Position numbers and translations under genes: made by a program
NCBI RefSeq assembly: GCF_947172395.1
Contig: NC_069106.1
Span: 4,464,001 to 4,528,000, forward strand
Direction of reading: 5' to 3'
Source: Bicyclus anynana
Taxonomy: Eukaryota > Arthropoda > Insecta > Lepidoptera > Nymphalidae
Length of the DNA stretch: 64,000 bases
Notes under the pieces: generated by a model
Told to the model about the DNA's origin: nothing
The model's input: the letters and a program-made list of their open reading frames with translations, nothing else
Database searches by the model: none
Part shown: positions 10,846 through 24,900 of the stretch, in pieces
Position numbering within the stretch: the stretch's first letter is position 1
How the letters are laid out: each line of letters starts with the position of its first letter

Positions 10846-11247
10846 TAAACTTCTGCAATTGTTTCTATCGTAGCTTTAAATTTTAACTACTTAGGCTTAG
10901 GATGCGAAGTGCGAACTAGAGCGGAAAATTCGCGATCTCTTTTTCGTTGCACTGCGACGAATGAGAGAGCTTTATTCCAACACTAGCAATTTAGACTACG
11001 TGTAATGTTTGCGTACTACGTGATGATTGGTTGATCACTCGGTTAATTACTTCCTCTGGGTTGAACACTGTATGTACTTAGTTACACGCACTACTGTAGC
11101 ACCCAAGTGCAACTGTCCCTTCTCTTGTCCGAGGCTTTTATAGACTAATCTATTAACAACCTAGGCTGTAGACATATACTAAACTACGCAAACTCATAAA
11201 AGCAAACAAGGGGTGTCTTCTCCCCACACACATTCCGCTAATAATAT

Positions 11248-11334
11248 ACTATACTCAGAGGCACAATTATCCGCCTAGTTTAATATGACGCTAGTATATT
11301 AAAGTGGGCGGATAATTGTGCCTCTGAGTATAGT
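11248..11334. repeat. Perfect inverted repeat, 28-bp arms
   Basis: Arms 11248-11275 and 11307-11334 are exact reverse complements. The 31-bp spacer has its own short inverted repeat (TTTAATAT / ATATTAAA), so the whole could fold as one extended hairpin. Confidence 0.85.
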
Positions 11335-11349
11335 TGGCGTAATTTAAAT

Positions 11350-12260
11350 CTAATGATTTCAAAAAGTATATCTACTTAGCGTAGCAACGTAAGATTTGTA
11401 ACTTCGTTATTTTTGCATATCTCATCACGATATATTTATCACATTTAAAAAAACCTCATTTGACGTTTGAAATAAAAAAGGTTTTTGCCATAATTCGAGT
11501 TAGCGTAGTATAAGTTGCTGGTGCTGACTTCCGGTTTGGCCGTTGTTGGTCGGCTGTCTTTTCTCTTCACGAAATAATTATGCCGTGGCACTCATAATAG
11601 GCCTCTTATCGTGTCGCTAATATAAAAAAGATGCATGTTTTGGCCATTTTTTAAAATGCGATTCAAACAATTCTTCATAATTAAAGCAAACTTGGTGCAT
11701 ATAAATATCAGGCAGGATCTTATAAAGAGCTCAAACAAATATTGTATTACTTCGGAAAAAAGTATCCAAAATCCAAATTGATAGATTATAATAAATGTAA
11801 CATTTATTATTATTAAAATTAATTATATAAAAATAATAATTGTCTATCTACTTAAATTATTGAATAAATTAAAATAATTTAATAAATTAAATAAATATAG
11901 TACGTATTAACATAAAGTTAAAATTGGCGTTATTTAAGACTAATTTAAATGCAGTATTTAAGTCTACTCTTTAATGTAATATATGTAAAACTCTTCTACA
12001 TTTTTTTTGTAGTCAGGTTAAGTAGTTATGTTTATAGAGAAAAACTATAACTGTATAGCTAAATTTACTGTTTTTTACAATTGCATTTCTTTCTAAATAC
12101 TTTAAACGCATACAACTGTACGGTAAATTATACTAAACATCGAAAACTTTTAATAACAATCAATGGCAAATAACAAAGTTTCAAGAGGGACCTTATATCG
12201 CTGGGCCTGTATAAATGGACCTTGTATAGATAGGTTCTTATTATGAACCAAACCAAACCC
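11350..12260. other. AT-rich intergenic, no feature recognised
   Basis: No open frame with domain content and no recognised repeat. Confidence 0.35.
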
Positions 12261-12264
12261 TGAA

Positions 12265-12420
12265 GTTATATATTAATAGATATTTCTATCTGTCTGTTTA
12301 TCTGTTGTCCGGGCTAATCTTTGAAATGACTAAAACGATTCGAATAGGACTAACATTGGAAAAAAGAGGAGGCTATTGAGCAACATTTAGACTAATTCAT
12401 CCCGAAAAATCAAGATGAGA
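12265..12420. mobile_element. Degraded Helitron-like or related repeat
   Basis: Resembles 32400-32600 in GTCTGTTTATCTGTTGTCCG followed by GGCTAATCTTTG; ends not defined. Confidence 0.35.
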
Positions 12421-12536
12421 TTTTTTCATTTTCTGTGTCCGTCAAACACACGGAATATACACACTAACATTTTCCTTTATAAATTGTACCTGCGTAGACA
12501 ACTATCATTTTGGTTTAACTTACTTGCCATGACCTG

Positions 12537-12714
12537 TGTGCCTAGTGGGAGTTTTCAATATTTTCATACTGTTACTATCGCGTTGAAGTTAACGCGAATT
12601 TATATGGAATTGGAATTGTTGTGCAGTAGTGCCACTAGATGGCGCTGTTTCAATTCCTTAGAAATTCGCGTTTACGCTAACGCGATAGTAACAGTATCAA
12701 ACTGCCACTATGCC
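12537..12714. mobile_element. Palindromic MITE-like element, copy 1
   Basis: The two halves are largely reverse complements (CATACTGTTACTATCGCG on the left, CGCGATAGTAACAGTAT on the right) around a centre with CACTAGATGGCGCTGTTT. A second copy lies at 19775-19950. No coding capacity. Confidence 0.7.
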
Positions 12715-12769
12715 CTCATTTTTTATTAACACTGTCACGAGTACATCCCAAACTCCTGGTTCCATTCAA

Positions 12770-12779
12770 TTTATTTATT
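12770..12779 (-). terminator. Possible polyadenylation signal overlapping the Osiris-family stop codon
   Basis: AATAAATAAA on the minus strand includes the TAA stop of the last exon. If used, the 3' UTR would be very short. No transcript evidence. Confidence 0.35.
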
Positions 12780-12912
12780 GTAATCTATGTTACAATTGGG
12801 GTATAAGAGCAGACAGTCTTTGGACTCCTGGCCGTCTCTCGCTGACTGCACGTATCTGAAGTACCGGAGAGCGTTTGCGCTGTCCGCTGGAGGCACCAGC
12901 TCGTTGGAGTCT
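12771..12912 (-). CDS. Osiris-family exon 10 (C-terminus and stop)
   Basis: A TACTAAC branch-point-like motif and GGTTTCAG precede it. Encodes DSNELVPPADSANALRYF, then KDCLLLYPNC and the stop at 12773-12771. An AATAAATAAA run overlaps the stop, so a polyadenylation signal may sit almost on the stop codon. Confidence 0.8.
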
Positions 12913-15900
12913 CTGAAACCAGCCGTTTTGTTAGTAGGTACATCTATATTTGAAAACAAAGTTTACTCATCATCATCATTAACAACTCATATACAGCTCA
13001 CTGTTGTGCACGAGTCTCCTATATGAGTGAGAGGGGTTATACTACATAATAATAGGCCATTAAGCTGGCCCAAAGCGGATTGATGGACTTTACACACGCA
13101 GAGAATTAAGAAAATACTCAGGTGTTCAGGTTTCCTCATGATGTGTTTCCTTCACCGTATATGAGACATACGTGATACATTTTATTTCTTAAAATAACTG
13201 AAAAGTTTTAGGTGCATGCCCCTAAATTTAAAATTTTAAAGCTATATCCACCAACTGCTCCTTTTAATCGAAATCTTGTTCTACTAAATAGGTAAAGTTT
13301 GTGAAAGGTTGTAAGGAGTAAAATATGTCTCTATTAAACCTATTTTAAAAATTCCTTCACCAACACTCCTTCCTTTATCATTAGTGAGTGTCATATGCTA
13401 TATTATATTCCCGTATTCCTAAGGAAACGGGAACTATGCGACCGCAGGGCGTTTGCTAGGAAGGATATACATACAGATATGCCTAGTTTTATAGGGCGCC
13501 GTTATAATAAGCTAATAATGACTTACTTGCTAAGCTCGTTGGACACTAGATTGCTGTAGGGAGCATGTTTGAAGGGATCTCTGTATAACGAGCACACAGC
13601 CCTCTCCTTGCAGCCTGGGTCCTTAGCACCGATGGAGCCCAAGATTATGTCCACTCGCTCCAACAGAGACCCGTAGAACTTCTCCGCAGCTATTGAATCC
13701 TAGAAATCGATCATGTTTATATGAATTGGGCACATAGAGAGGTTAATTAAAGCAGAATAACTAACATAATTTTAGTTGTTGAGTTAAGTTCTTTGGCCAT
13801 GTGAAAGTGCAAGCTCTCGCGATCATTTAACATCCCAATAGGACGCAGGTGGGTTTTAGTGGGTATTTTGGTTTCAGCGAGTCCCACATACCCGGCCGTA
13901 GTATCCCAGCTCTGACTGTGGAGTCTCCGGGCAAGATGCGTATGCGCGTTTCCCAGTGACAATAAAAAAGTTCTCTGGCCACATCGCTAGATACCAGGAT
14001 CCAACAAAGGGATTGAGTGCAGGGCCAAGTCGAAGGCAAAAGATCCAGAGGCCGATCTTCAACCCGCTAGACGGATTTAGTTAAGGATGCTACACAATCA
14101 TCTATGCTGGATTGTTCCCATAATGCAGCCAATCGCCAAAAGTGGAAGAAAATTACAAAGAATGTATTGCTCATCGCTGCAACCACGACCACTCTGATAC
14201 GATTGAACGATTAAGAAGAAGATTTATATTGCGACACTAAACGAAAATTTTGGAAGGATAAGGCCAAGGCGAACATTACTGATGAAATCCAGAGCATTCT
14301 CAATTAGAGCCAGGTCAAGATAACCCTAAACCGATGAACTTTTATGGAAAATTGATGAGAATGAAACATGAAAGGGAGATTCAAGGACCGCAGCAAGCAC
14401 CTACTTTATACTATGTATAGTATGTCACGGCCGCACATTGTTTTAATTGTATTTAATTATGATACAATAATGATATAGTGAGAGTATCATGATGCAGTTT
14501 TTTGCCTAAAAAAAGCAGGTTCACATGGATATTTGGCAAAACAAATGCGGAAATGACAGTTTGAATGAATTAGTAACTTACTGGATCTTGAGCAGCTAAA
14601 ATCTCCTGTTGTTGTCTAACTAGCTCGGTCTCCGCCTTCACTCGGTTACTCTCGGAGAGCTTAGCCGCTGATACCCGCAACAGTTCATCTCTCACTGGGG
14701 ACGGAGGGGCTTTGGCTGCTAAGGAGGCTGCTCTTATCTGGAATTTATTAAAACATGTTTTATCAGCATTAGCCTTTAATGTCTAACTGTTGGGTACAGG
14801 TTCATATCATAACGGACGTTTAATGCTGGGCATAGGACTCTTAGAAGGTCTTTTAACACCACGGCCTTGAGACGCATGCATCAAAATTCAATTATTTCAA
14901 TTAGGCTTACTTTACTAGCACTTGTGAAACGTCAAGTTATGTAATGATTTATGGTGGTAAGTAAAGTCGAAAACTTAAAATTAAAGTTAAGAGGATTCCA
15001 AACACGCATTGGTCCAAGAAAAGCGCACAACAAACTCAGCCAAGGCTTATATTCATTTAGCGGTTCAGATGTTATTGCTTTATCTAGTGGAGGCCGACCT
15101 CCACTTTTCGGTACTGGGTCGCTACCTTGGGAATTCAAAGGCTGTGGAATTTTTTCATTTCCCTGTTACAGTACCAGCGGTTGGAATACTTGCGATGTTG
15201 CGTAACCATGCTTAGGAGAACAAAATAAATATCATTGTGTTGTTCTAAGTTCTTGAGTTGATTAGAGTTAAATTGAAACTAGGTACCAAAGACTCCTTTT
15301 CCATTTGCGATGGATCTCGAACTCCAGCTTTTTTACTTCGATAGTATGGATTTGGCGGACCAACAGGCCTGAAAGCAGAAATATCAGTATTTTTAGTCGA
15401 CTTCAAAAAAAAGGAGGACCTTCTCAATTTGATGCCCGAGTGTATTTTTAGTTCATTAAGTTTCCTTCAGAACCAGAAACAATTTTAAGGATATTACCAA
15501 TATTCCTATCATGTTATCATAATTTCAATTAGTTAGTTAATTTTCAATCGATTCATTAATACTTTTGTTCAGGTATTTCTTTGGAAAATCAATCATGTTA
15601 TCCCTAATAACTCAAATCTCCTATTACCGTCTAAAATTTTTAAGCGTATAGGTGGTAGTTCATCCTGGCGTATACGTAGGACCTTTTGTTTTCAGTCAGC
15701 ATCAAAAATGACGATCTAAACAAAGTTTTTAAATGAAAAAGTAAGCTGACCCAAAATTGCTTTACGACACTAATTATGGATTTGTTCCATAATTAGTGTC
15801 GTAAAGCAATTTTGGGTCAGCTTACTTTACAGCTTACTTTACAGCCGTAGATGACTTCAAAACTATAGTAGGTATCCTATTCACCTTAATTGAGCTGTTT

Positions 15901-18900
15901 ATTCATTTCACTATAACTCGTATTTAATACTAAGAATTATTTAAACTATTTGAAGTAAAGAGATTATAAAAGCATGGATATGATGACATTAGCTGTAATT
16001 GGAATGATAAATTAATTATTAGAAGGTGTTGATTAATAAAACATGATCACTACATACCTTCCCGGATTACCAACTACTATGACTTTTGGGCCAGTATGGA
16101 GGTTAACGGCCGGCATCGTGTTAGGAACTAAATTGTTGCTACTAGCAGTGTTGGCATATTCACCGACGTTCAACGATGGTCCTAAAATAAAACAAAATGT
16201 ATCAGAAGTTGTGCAAAAAACGTTTCTCAAAATTATCGAGAATTAAATAGGTAGTAGGTATAGCGTACATAAAGCTACGTAATATACGATTTTAGCTATC
16301 ACAAGCAACAGTACAAAAAGGGATTGTTTCAAAGTTCTGTGAGAACGCCATCTATTGGTGGTTTAAAATAACAAACTCGCACGCGTCCTCAGACCAATTA
16401 TTGTATAGGACCTGCCTCGCTAGACGTTACTTTTCTGTTAAAGTATATGATCAACGATCTAATTTGATTATAGAAACTGTCTCTATAGTATCGATGTTAA
16501 ATAGTTGTAATCGTGTTCGTCAGTTAAAGAGCTCCGTAAAAATACCTTTTTGTGTAATTGAATTGTGTAAAAACCGGGCAAAAGCTTCTAGTTTAATATA
16601 AGATATATACCAAATCTAAGCTCTTTTTCTTCAGAAAATGACAGACAATTTTGTTCATGACTATGAATGACAGATCCTTCTATGTATGGTCTGAGCACGC
16701 ATCGCCTGATTGCGTTTTTGCGTAACGCTTTCGCTTTCACTAGTTATGTGTGCTTTAAGAAGTTTTACTTCAAAAAGTATTTTTTTTACAACTAATTAGA
16801 CAATACCTGGTGGTAGGCCGAGTCCCCATGAATTTATATCATTGACATCGTTTTCGTTAGGCTTGAAGTTGGCTATAGCGTTGCGGTGAATGTCCGAGAG
16901 ATACCTGAAAACACATTATAATTCATCTAAGATTACAACAAATTAATTTGATTTGGTAACAAAATTAGTAAGCGAATTTCAAAGTGCCGTTCATGATTAT
17001 TTCTAAGACTCTTAGAAATAATCGAAACATTATGAAATTGTGGTAAGGCCCGAGGACTAAAAGTGAAACTCACTCGCTTCCAAGACCCGGACCAGACAGC
17101 TCCCAATCTTGAGGGTAGTGGTCAAACGACGCAGGCGGACTGTCGGCATGCTGTTTCACCACCACCGAGCTGTGAGGTGGTGGACCGTATGCGTGAGAGT
17201 GGTGGGAATGTGGTACCTGAAAGCGTCATTTTAAAATATCAATAATTAATACGAATCAATAATTTTTGCTAGAACATATTTTTATATCTAAACAGCATGA
17301 GGAAAACGCGAGCAACGAGTAAACAGGCGAGGATTGCATAGTAGGGTAATCATAGATTTAAGAGTCGGCACAGAGTACATTATAGTTTTATGGGGGGGAA
17401 TATTTTGTTTATGGACGTCCGATTCAAAGAAAATAAATCTCTGTTACGTGTGCTTTTGCTTGTAAGTTAAAGGAAACTACTTGGTAAAATAATATCTTCG
17501 GATGAAGCGACTCACATAATTATGATAGAACTTCACTTGAAGGTAAGTTCGTTTTATCGTTAATAATTAATAAGCCCAGTAGATATGAACTCTGCCTTTT
17601 AGGCCGAAAGCCTCCCACCAGCAAGACCTGGACCGATTAAGAAAACCTCAATGGTTCCAGCCGGGGATCTAACCCAGGACCTCCGTTTTGTAAATCCACT
17701 GCGCATACCACTACGCCATGAAAGCCGCCAAACTAACCAAATTAACCATTTTACTAACTAATTTTGAAAATTCTATTAGAGTATATACTTCCAGATTTTG
17801 GTCCTATTTCATTTTTATAAAAATCGGTTCAGTAATGTTAAAATCAAAATACCTGAAATACGTCTTTGAAGTCAGTTCTATGTTAAAAAGATTATTACAA
17901 GTATAAAGTATATTACAAGTATAAAGAGCCGTGATAACCCAGTGGATATGACCTCTGCCTTCGATTCCGGAGGGTGTGGGTTCGAATCCGGTCTGGGGTA
18001 TGCACCTCCAACTTTTCAGTTGTGTGCATTTAAAGAAATTAAATGTCACGTGTCTCAATCGGTGAAGGAAAACATCGTGAGGAAACCTGCACACCAGAGA
18101 ATTTCTTAATTCTCTGCGTGTGTGAAGTCTGCCAATCCGCATTGGGCCAGCGTGGTGGACTATTGGCCTAACCCCTCTCATTCTGAGAGGAGACTCGAGC
18201 TCAGCAGTGAGCCGAATATGGGTTGATGACGAAAGTATATTACTCAGTTCCTTACACTACAGTTTTGTACCTTGTTTATTCTTTGGTAAATGATTTGCTA
18301 AGTTTTGACCACAAAGACAGGTAGTAACGGAGCTATAATGGCTCTGCTATTCTAGCAATAAGTGTAGAATTGATGGCATCAAGAGATTTTTCTAAATAAT
18401 TAAATTTTAGCAAACTCACAAGTGATTACAAAAATAGGAAAACTAATGTCGAACAAAGGTTATGATTCACAACATTTGTCAGGACAACTTAATTAACAAA
18501 TAAAACTGTAATCAAAATAAGACCCTAGAATGAACTTGAGTGGAATCACGCACTTGTGAACGTTGTGTGTAGGGTTAAAGGACCCTTTGACTGTTAACAA
18601 TCACTCCCCTTTTCCACTCAAGTCACTCTCCCCGCCTATCCCAAGTAACCCATAAAGAATTACACAACAAGAGATGTGGACGGCTTGAACGCCACGAGCA
18701 TACTGAAGCTGTCCGTACGGCAAGTCGTTGAAACGCAGCGATAACATAAAGTACATACATTGATATGATAAGCTTTATCTCTAGGTTTCTTCTCTTCTCT
18801 CTCTCCTCATTTTTTTTTTTTTTGTGTTGTCTATTAATCATTGTCTTTAGTGTCGTTCTGCGTTATTATTTTTTTAATATCATTGAATGAAACGACGTCT

Positions 18901-21900
18901 ATAACAGAAAAATACAAACCTTATGATGATGCGTGATCAAATGGTGATGGTGATGATACTTCGTAGTGTGATAGTTCTGGTGGTACCACGAGCACAGTTT
19001 AAATATATGGCTCAATGCAGGGAAGAGGAACAGTAGAATCTTTAGGAACATTTTCTTGGCTGTGGTCACGCCGAGAATTATTGGCAGAACGAATATCAGC
19101 TTCAGCGCTATTAGCTTCACCACTAATATTATAGCCAGAGCCGCCATGACCAATTTCTTTTTTATGTATTTCTCTGAAAACGTAAAATATATTTTACTAG
19201 TTAGCAGACGTAAATCAACATGAATCAACTTTGCTTAGACATTCTCGTTAACAACAATATCATTACTTAGCAATGTTAAAGCAACTCAATCACTGATGGT
19301 GTTTGCGTTTATTTACCACCTAGATTCGAATATCAGATGAATTTTATATTTTTTGATTTGTAAAAGCCGTGATAGCCCAGTGGATATGACCTCTGCCTCC
19401 GATTCCGGTGGGTGTGGGTTCGAATCCGGTCCCGAGCACGTACCTCCAACTTTTCAGTTGTGTGCATTTTAAGAAATTAAATATCACGTGTCTCAAACGG
19501 TGAAGGAAAACTTCGTGAGGAAACCTACATAACAGAGAAATTTCTTATTTCTCTGCGTGTGTGAAGTCTGCCAATCCGCATTGGGCCAGCGTGGTGGACT
19601 AAGGCCTAATTCCTCTCATTCTGAGAGGAGACTCGAGCTCAGCAGTGAGCCGAATATGGGTTGATAACGACGAAATTGGAGCTAAGAATGTCTATTCCAA
19701 GACATTTTCATTAAAAAATCTCAGATCGGAGTAACGAAGTTAGTGATGGTCCATCGTGCTTTATCATTGACAACTGTGTGCAGTTTTCAATGTTTTCATA
19801 CTGTGACTATCGCGTAACCGTAAACGCAGATTTCTAAGGAATTGAAACTGTTGTGCAGTAGTGCCACAAGATGGCGCTGTTTCGTTTCCTTAGAAATTCG
19901 CGTTCACGGTTACGCGATCGTCACTGTATGAAAACTGCAACTAGGCACACATAATAATTTACTAATACTTACTAATTTTTTGAAAAAATATCCTCCCTTG
20001 ACCGACTTCATTTTCCTTTGGTTCCAAATCAATGTGCACTAAAGCACCAGTCTTTGTCAAAGCTCGCGGAGACACCTTCAGGGTTGCACCATTGAACATC
20101 ATCTCGGGTAGCGTCAGCCTCATGTCGTGCGTCATTAGGAACTTTACCCCCTTGTTGTATAAAGCATCCGTTACTTCTTCTAGTGGTGTTTCTGAAAATG
20201 GAAAGTATTGGGATTCGATCACAGAAAAAAAAAAACTTTTTATATACGTATTAATTCATATATCATCATCATTATCAACCCATATTCGGCTCATTGCGGA
20301 GCTCGAGTCTCTTCTCAGAATGAGAGGGGCCAATAGTCCACCACGCTGGCCCAATGCGGATTGGCAGACTTCACACACGCAGAGAATTAAGAAAATTATC
20401 TGATGTGCAGGTTTCCTCACGATGTTTTCCTTCACCGTTTGAGATATTCAATTTCTTATAATGCACACAACTGAAAAGTTGGAGGTGCATGCCCCGGACC
20501 GGATTCGAACCTGCGCCCTCCGGAATCGGAGGCAGAGGTCATATCCACTGGGCTATCACGTCTCTGTAATTCATATATAGGACTCGCAAAGGCTGAGGAA
20601 ATCTGCTCAACTGAGAATTTCCTTAATTCTCTACGTCGTGGACTAAGGTTTACTCTCATTCCGGGGGAGACTCATGCTCAACAGTGAGCGGAATAAATAT
20701 GGTTTGTTAATAATTAATGCAAAGATTTTCGTGGATTTAATGTCAATGATAATGATATTCTGTTTATATTCGTATCTATAAATAATTATTATATTGTCCA
20801 TACATGTAACGGTAATTTACTTTGACAAGAAAATAGAGAGATCAAAAGAGATGAAGTGAATCGAACAATAACAACATTTATAACTTCACATAATCATAAA
20901 CGTCTATATAAACTTATTTTATTACCTACAAAAAGTTGAAAAGAATATGATTTAGTTATGAATAAACAATGTTCCATAAATATTATTAAAGATTAGATTT
21001 CTAAAGATAATTTAGAAATTACAGCGCAAGTCGATTTATTGTCGACAACATCTACATTAAATCATTTATTTATGAGTATATATACTTTTTAATTACCGAC
21101 AAGATAAATACGTTACGTAAAAAAAAATTACTTGTTCTGAATATAATGATCATACGAAGCACGTATTTTAAACGGTTAAGAAACAAAACCAGAATATATT
21201 CTGTATTGGTTTTCTTAACCTTAGAGCCATTGTCTCTGTAAAGAAAATAGGCTATCTCGCAATTTCGCAAGTGGTTAAAAACTTAATGACTAATGAGTCA
21301 TTAGTTATTAAAAGTTTAAAAGTATAGCCGGATTTATATTTGTCTGACGTGTCGTGTCGTGACTCATCAGAACAGAATCGTTTCTCATTTATTTTTTTAT
21401 CCATCTCATTATCTTATTGCTCGACCCAAAATTCGAACCCGAGACCTCGTGATCTGAAACCACGTAAGCGAACTACTGGAGCAACGAGGCAGTTATTAGT
21501 AAAATGACTTATGACTTATTTGTGATATCAACATCATTAGTAACAACCCATATTCGTCTCACTGTTGAGCACGAGTCTCCTCTCAGAATGAGAGGGGTTA
21601 GGCTAATAGTCAACCAATGCTGGCCCAATGCGGATTGACAGACTAGACTAGGCACACACATAGAGAAAAAATAAAATTCGCAGGTATGCAGGGTTCCTCA
21701 CGATGTTTTTCCTTCACCTCGTTTGAGACACGTGATATTTAATTTCTTAAAATGCACATAATTGTAAAGTTTGAGGTGCATTCCCCAGACCAAATTGGAA
21801 CCTACGCCCTCGGAATCGAAGGCAGAGATCATATCCACTGGGCTATTTGTGGCTATTTTTGAGCTACAGGATGCAAATTACCGTAATAGTGAACGCACTA

Positions 21901-24900
21901 GTGTGACGAATGTTTGATTAGGTACTACATTATTGTTGGAAAAATATAAGACAATCAAAACTACCGTGCCATCTACTATACTACATTTTATAATACACAA
22001 GAAAAGCCATTCTTAAAAGTTTTTAGAGCATAAAACATAACACTTGCTAGCCCTATGCTTTTAATATTTTGTTTTTTATGAACAGTTCGTTTATAGTTAA
22101 GAGGATCTGTTTGTTAATTTTAGTTTGTTTATTGCTTTTGATTTAAAATAATATTTTCACTACTCTTGCTCAAAAACACTGTCATATTACCACGCCACAG
22201 CGGGGCTAAACAAGCATATTAGCCTCTAGGGGCTAAAGTAACTTTTGTTTTTTTAATTCTTGTCTGTTACGAGTACTAGCCTACTATAAAACGGAGGAGG
22301 TTTTATTCGAAAATTAAATCATTATAGGTAAGGCTCTGATTGTTTTGAAAAATAAATAAAAAACTTTAAATTCGAAATAAATGCAGCGTTCTTGTCTATG
22401 GAATGCGTTCATTTTTTTATTTAATTTTTATTGAAGACATGGGACATCCTTTACGGTGTAATACCTTTGCCTTTTTTTCATGTGAAAAAAATAAAATTAA
22501 TAAAAAGCTAGAATTTAAAAACAAATAATACACACTTGATTTATTTCAGAAAATAATTGTAAATTTGTGACCGTAACTTTCATATATTTCAACATTAATT
22601 GTTATTGGTGTCTTTATCTACGGAGAATGGTGATCCTAATTTGGAGATGGATGAAATTTTCAATCTGTTACCATCAAAGTCCAGACGCATTTACTTAAAT
22701 AAAAAAATTTAATAAGTGAAGAAAACAACAACAAATGGATTCACTTACGAAAGGAGTTTTTGAACTATTATCTCCCACGTTTATCTCATATACTCGTTAT
22801 TCATCTTTACAGTAGTCGGAAATTATGTTGCCGGGTAAAAGCATTTCCCTTAATATCCAAAATTTTAGATTTGTACATTTAATTTTCAATTAAATAAATC
22901 ATTGAATATTGAACTAAACTATTTTATTTTCTCGCAATCGTAGTGAAAAGCAGAGTGTAACACGTGGGGCTAAACCCATTATATACTCGGTTTATATTTA
23001 GGCGGCCCTCGACTTACGTCTCAGGCCCTAAAAATACCTCGTATATAATGGGTCTTTTTAGCCCCTTGTATAACAATCTACTATTTTATGTCCTTGCGTG
23101 GTATGTACATCCGTGGTGCCATCTAGATCATTGTCTGGCGGACAAGGTTGTTGAACTGCGCTGTTTTAAGGTTATGCCAACTGTTTGTCTTTAAAGTGAT
23201 GTGACAAAAATCGAGGCAATTGTAATTAAATGTATTTGTCCTATTTGATCACGATATGTCCGAAACGAAATCTCTGAGCAGCCGGACTTTAATATTAAAG
23301 AAACAATTTTGGACACAATCGTTACACTATAAATACCTGTAAGGCCAAGGTGAAAGTAATTTTGTAAATAAGAAACGAATTTTGCATAATAGTTCATATT
23401 ACTAGCACGATAAGAGTTACTATTGAATAACTTGTAATAAGCAAGATGCTGTTTGTAACATCGCGTCATCATTACAACACTTGCAATTTTAAATCTTATT
23501 TCAAGGACCGAGAGGTTACATTTGCTTACGTAATTTTAGTATGCGGATCCGTCGTGAATGGCTCATTAGTGGCTTCATGGAACAAATGCGCTCGTGGTAG
23601 TTAAGTGGGAGTACTTAGGTTCGATTTTCTCAGTTTTTCCATCATTATCAGCGTGTTTTTGGCCTACTGCTGGGCCAGGCCTTCTTATAGTAGAGGGATA
23701 TAACCTACCACTCTACTCCGATGCGGGTTGGCGATTTGAACTTAATTTCTAAGTTTTTAACATTCTTTAAATGGGGTAATCTTCGGAACTACTGATCCAA
23801 TTTCAAAAATTCTTTCTCCAATAGAATGCTACGTTATCGAAGAGTGCTATAGGCTATATTTTATATAGTTATCGCATATATTAGCAGAGTTATCATAGTT
23901 TTTGTCATACGGGTCGGACCGAAATTCTTTATAAACTCTGGATCACCTGACCGATTTAGAAAATTCTTTGTTCACTAGAATGCCACGAATGTTTGTGAGT
24001 GTTATGTGCTATATTTTATCCCCATAATCGCACGGGAACGGGAACTACGCGGGTTAAACTGCGGGGCGTAAACTAGTCTTAGATTATGTTAAATTCTTTA
24101 AAGAACAGTATTAGATGATAGTGATAATGACTGGGATCGACGGCTTAAGGTAGGAGTCCACTGATCAGCATCACACGTATCGGACGCATCGCATCAAACG
24201 GATTTTAGTATTCTTTGTATAGAAAGGCATACAAGTGCGTCCACTGATCCGTACCTTATCTACCGTAAAATTAAAAACCTCTTTGATGCGATACGTCCGC
24301 TACGGATCCAAGTAATCCTTAACCAACTTCTAACAACCGGACTGAGATTTTACTGAAATATTATTGGACGAAAAGCTCAGTATTCCATCTTAGTAGTTAC
24401 ACTTCGTTTTATTTAGGATGGTGCGGGTGACATTTCGTTTCAATCTTGAAAGTTCGCCGCGATTCACGATAGTAGTACGTAGTCCCGTACCCATGCTTTC
24501 TGAAAAACACCTTAGTAGTTTGCTCAGTACCTATTTCCATCGAAGTCACGTTTTTTTTTCATTTTTTATAAGGAATAAGCTCGCGCTTGACCACGATCTC
24601 ACCTGATGGTAAGTGTAGACGCATTTGTAGTCACATTGACTAACCACGGAATTGACAAGGAACGGGGAACCTACTTGTTTTACTAATATGTACAGTATGA
24701 ATGGTAGGTTTAATAGTAATAATTCTTTATTATATAAAAATAAGTCGGGTTTTCCTTCCTGATGCTATAACTCCAGAACGCACGAACCGATTTCCACGGT
24801 TTTGCATTCGTTGGAAAGGTCTCGGGCTCCGTGAGGTTTATAGTAAAGAAATACAGGAAAAGGTTGGGGTAGAGTTGGGTAGGGGTAGTTGAAAGCTTAC

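Noticed and set aside
13519..13527. TAA just after CTTAGCAAG as the stop of the Osiris-family gene
   Set aside because: The TAA overlaps a strong GTAAGT donor, and the next exon continues in frame after a branch point and acceptor, so splicing is the better model.
18623..18841. Protein-coding frame ending CNSLWVTWDRRGE
   Set aside because: The same end occurs in the second copy of repeat D at 34371-34562 with an unrelated start; a by-product of a dispersed repeat.
21415..21497. tRNA gene on the minus strand
   Set aside because: Has a B-box-like and tRNA-like segment, but no clean acceptor pairing was found and the wording fits a tRNA-derived SINE.
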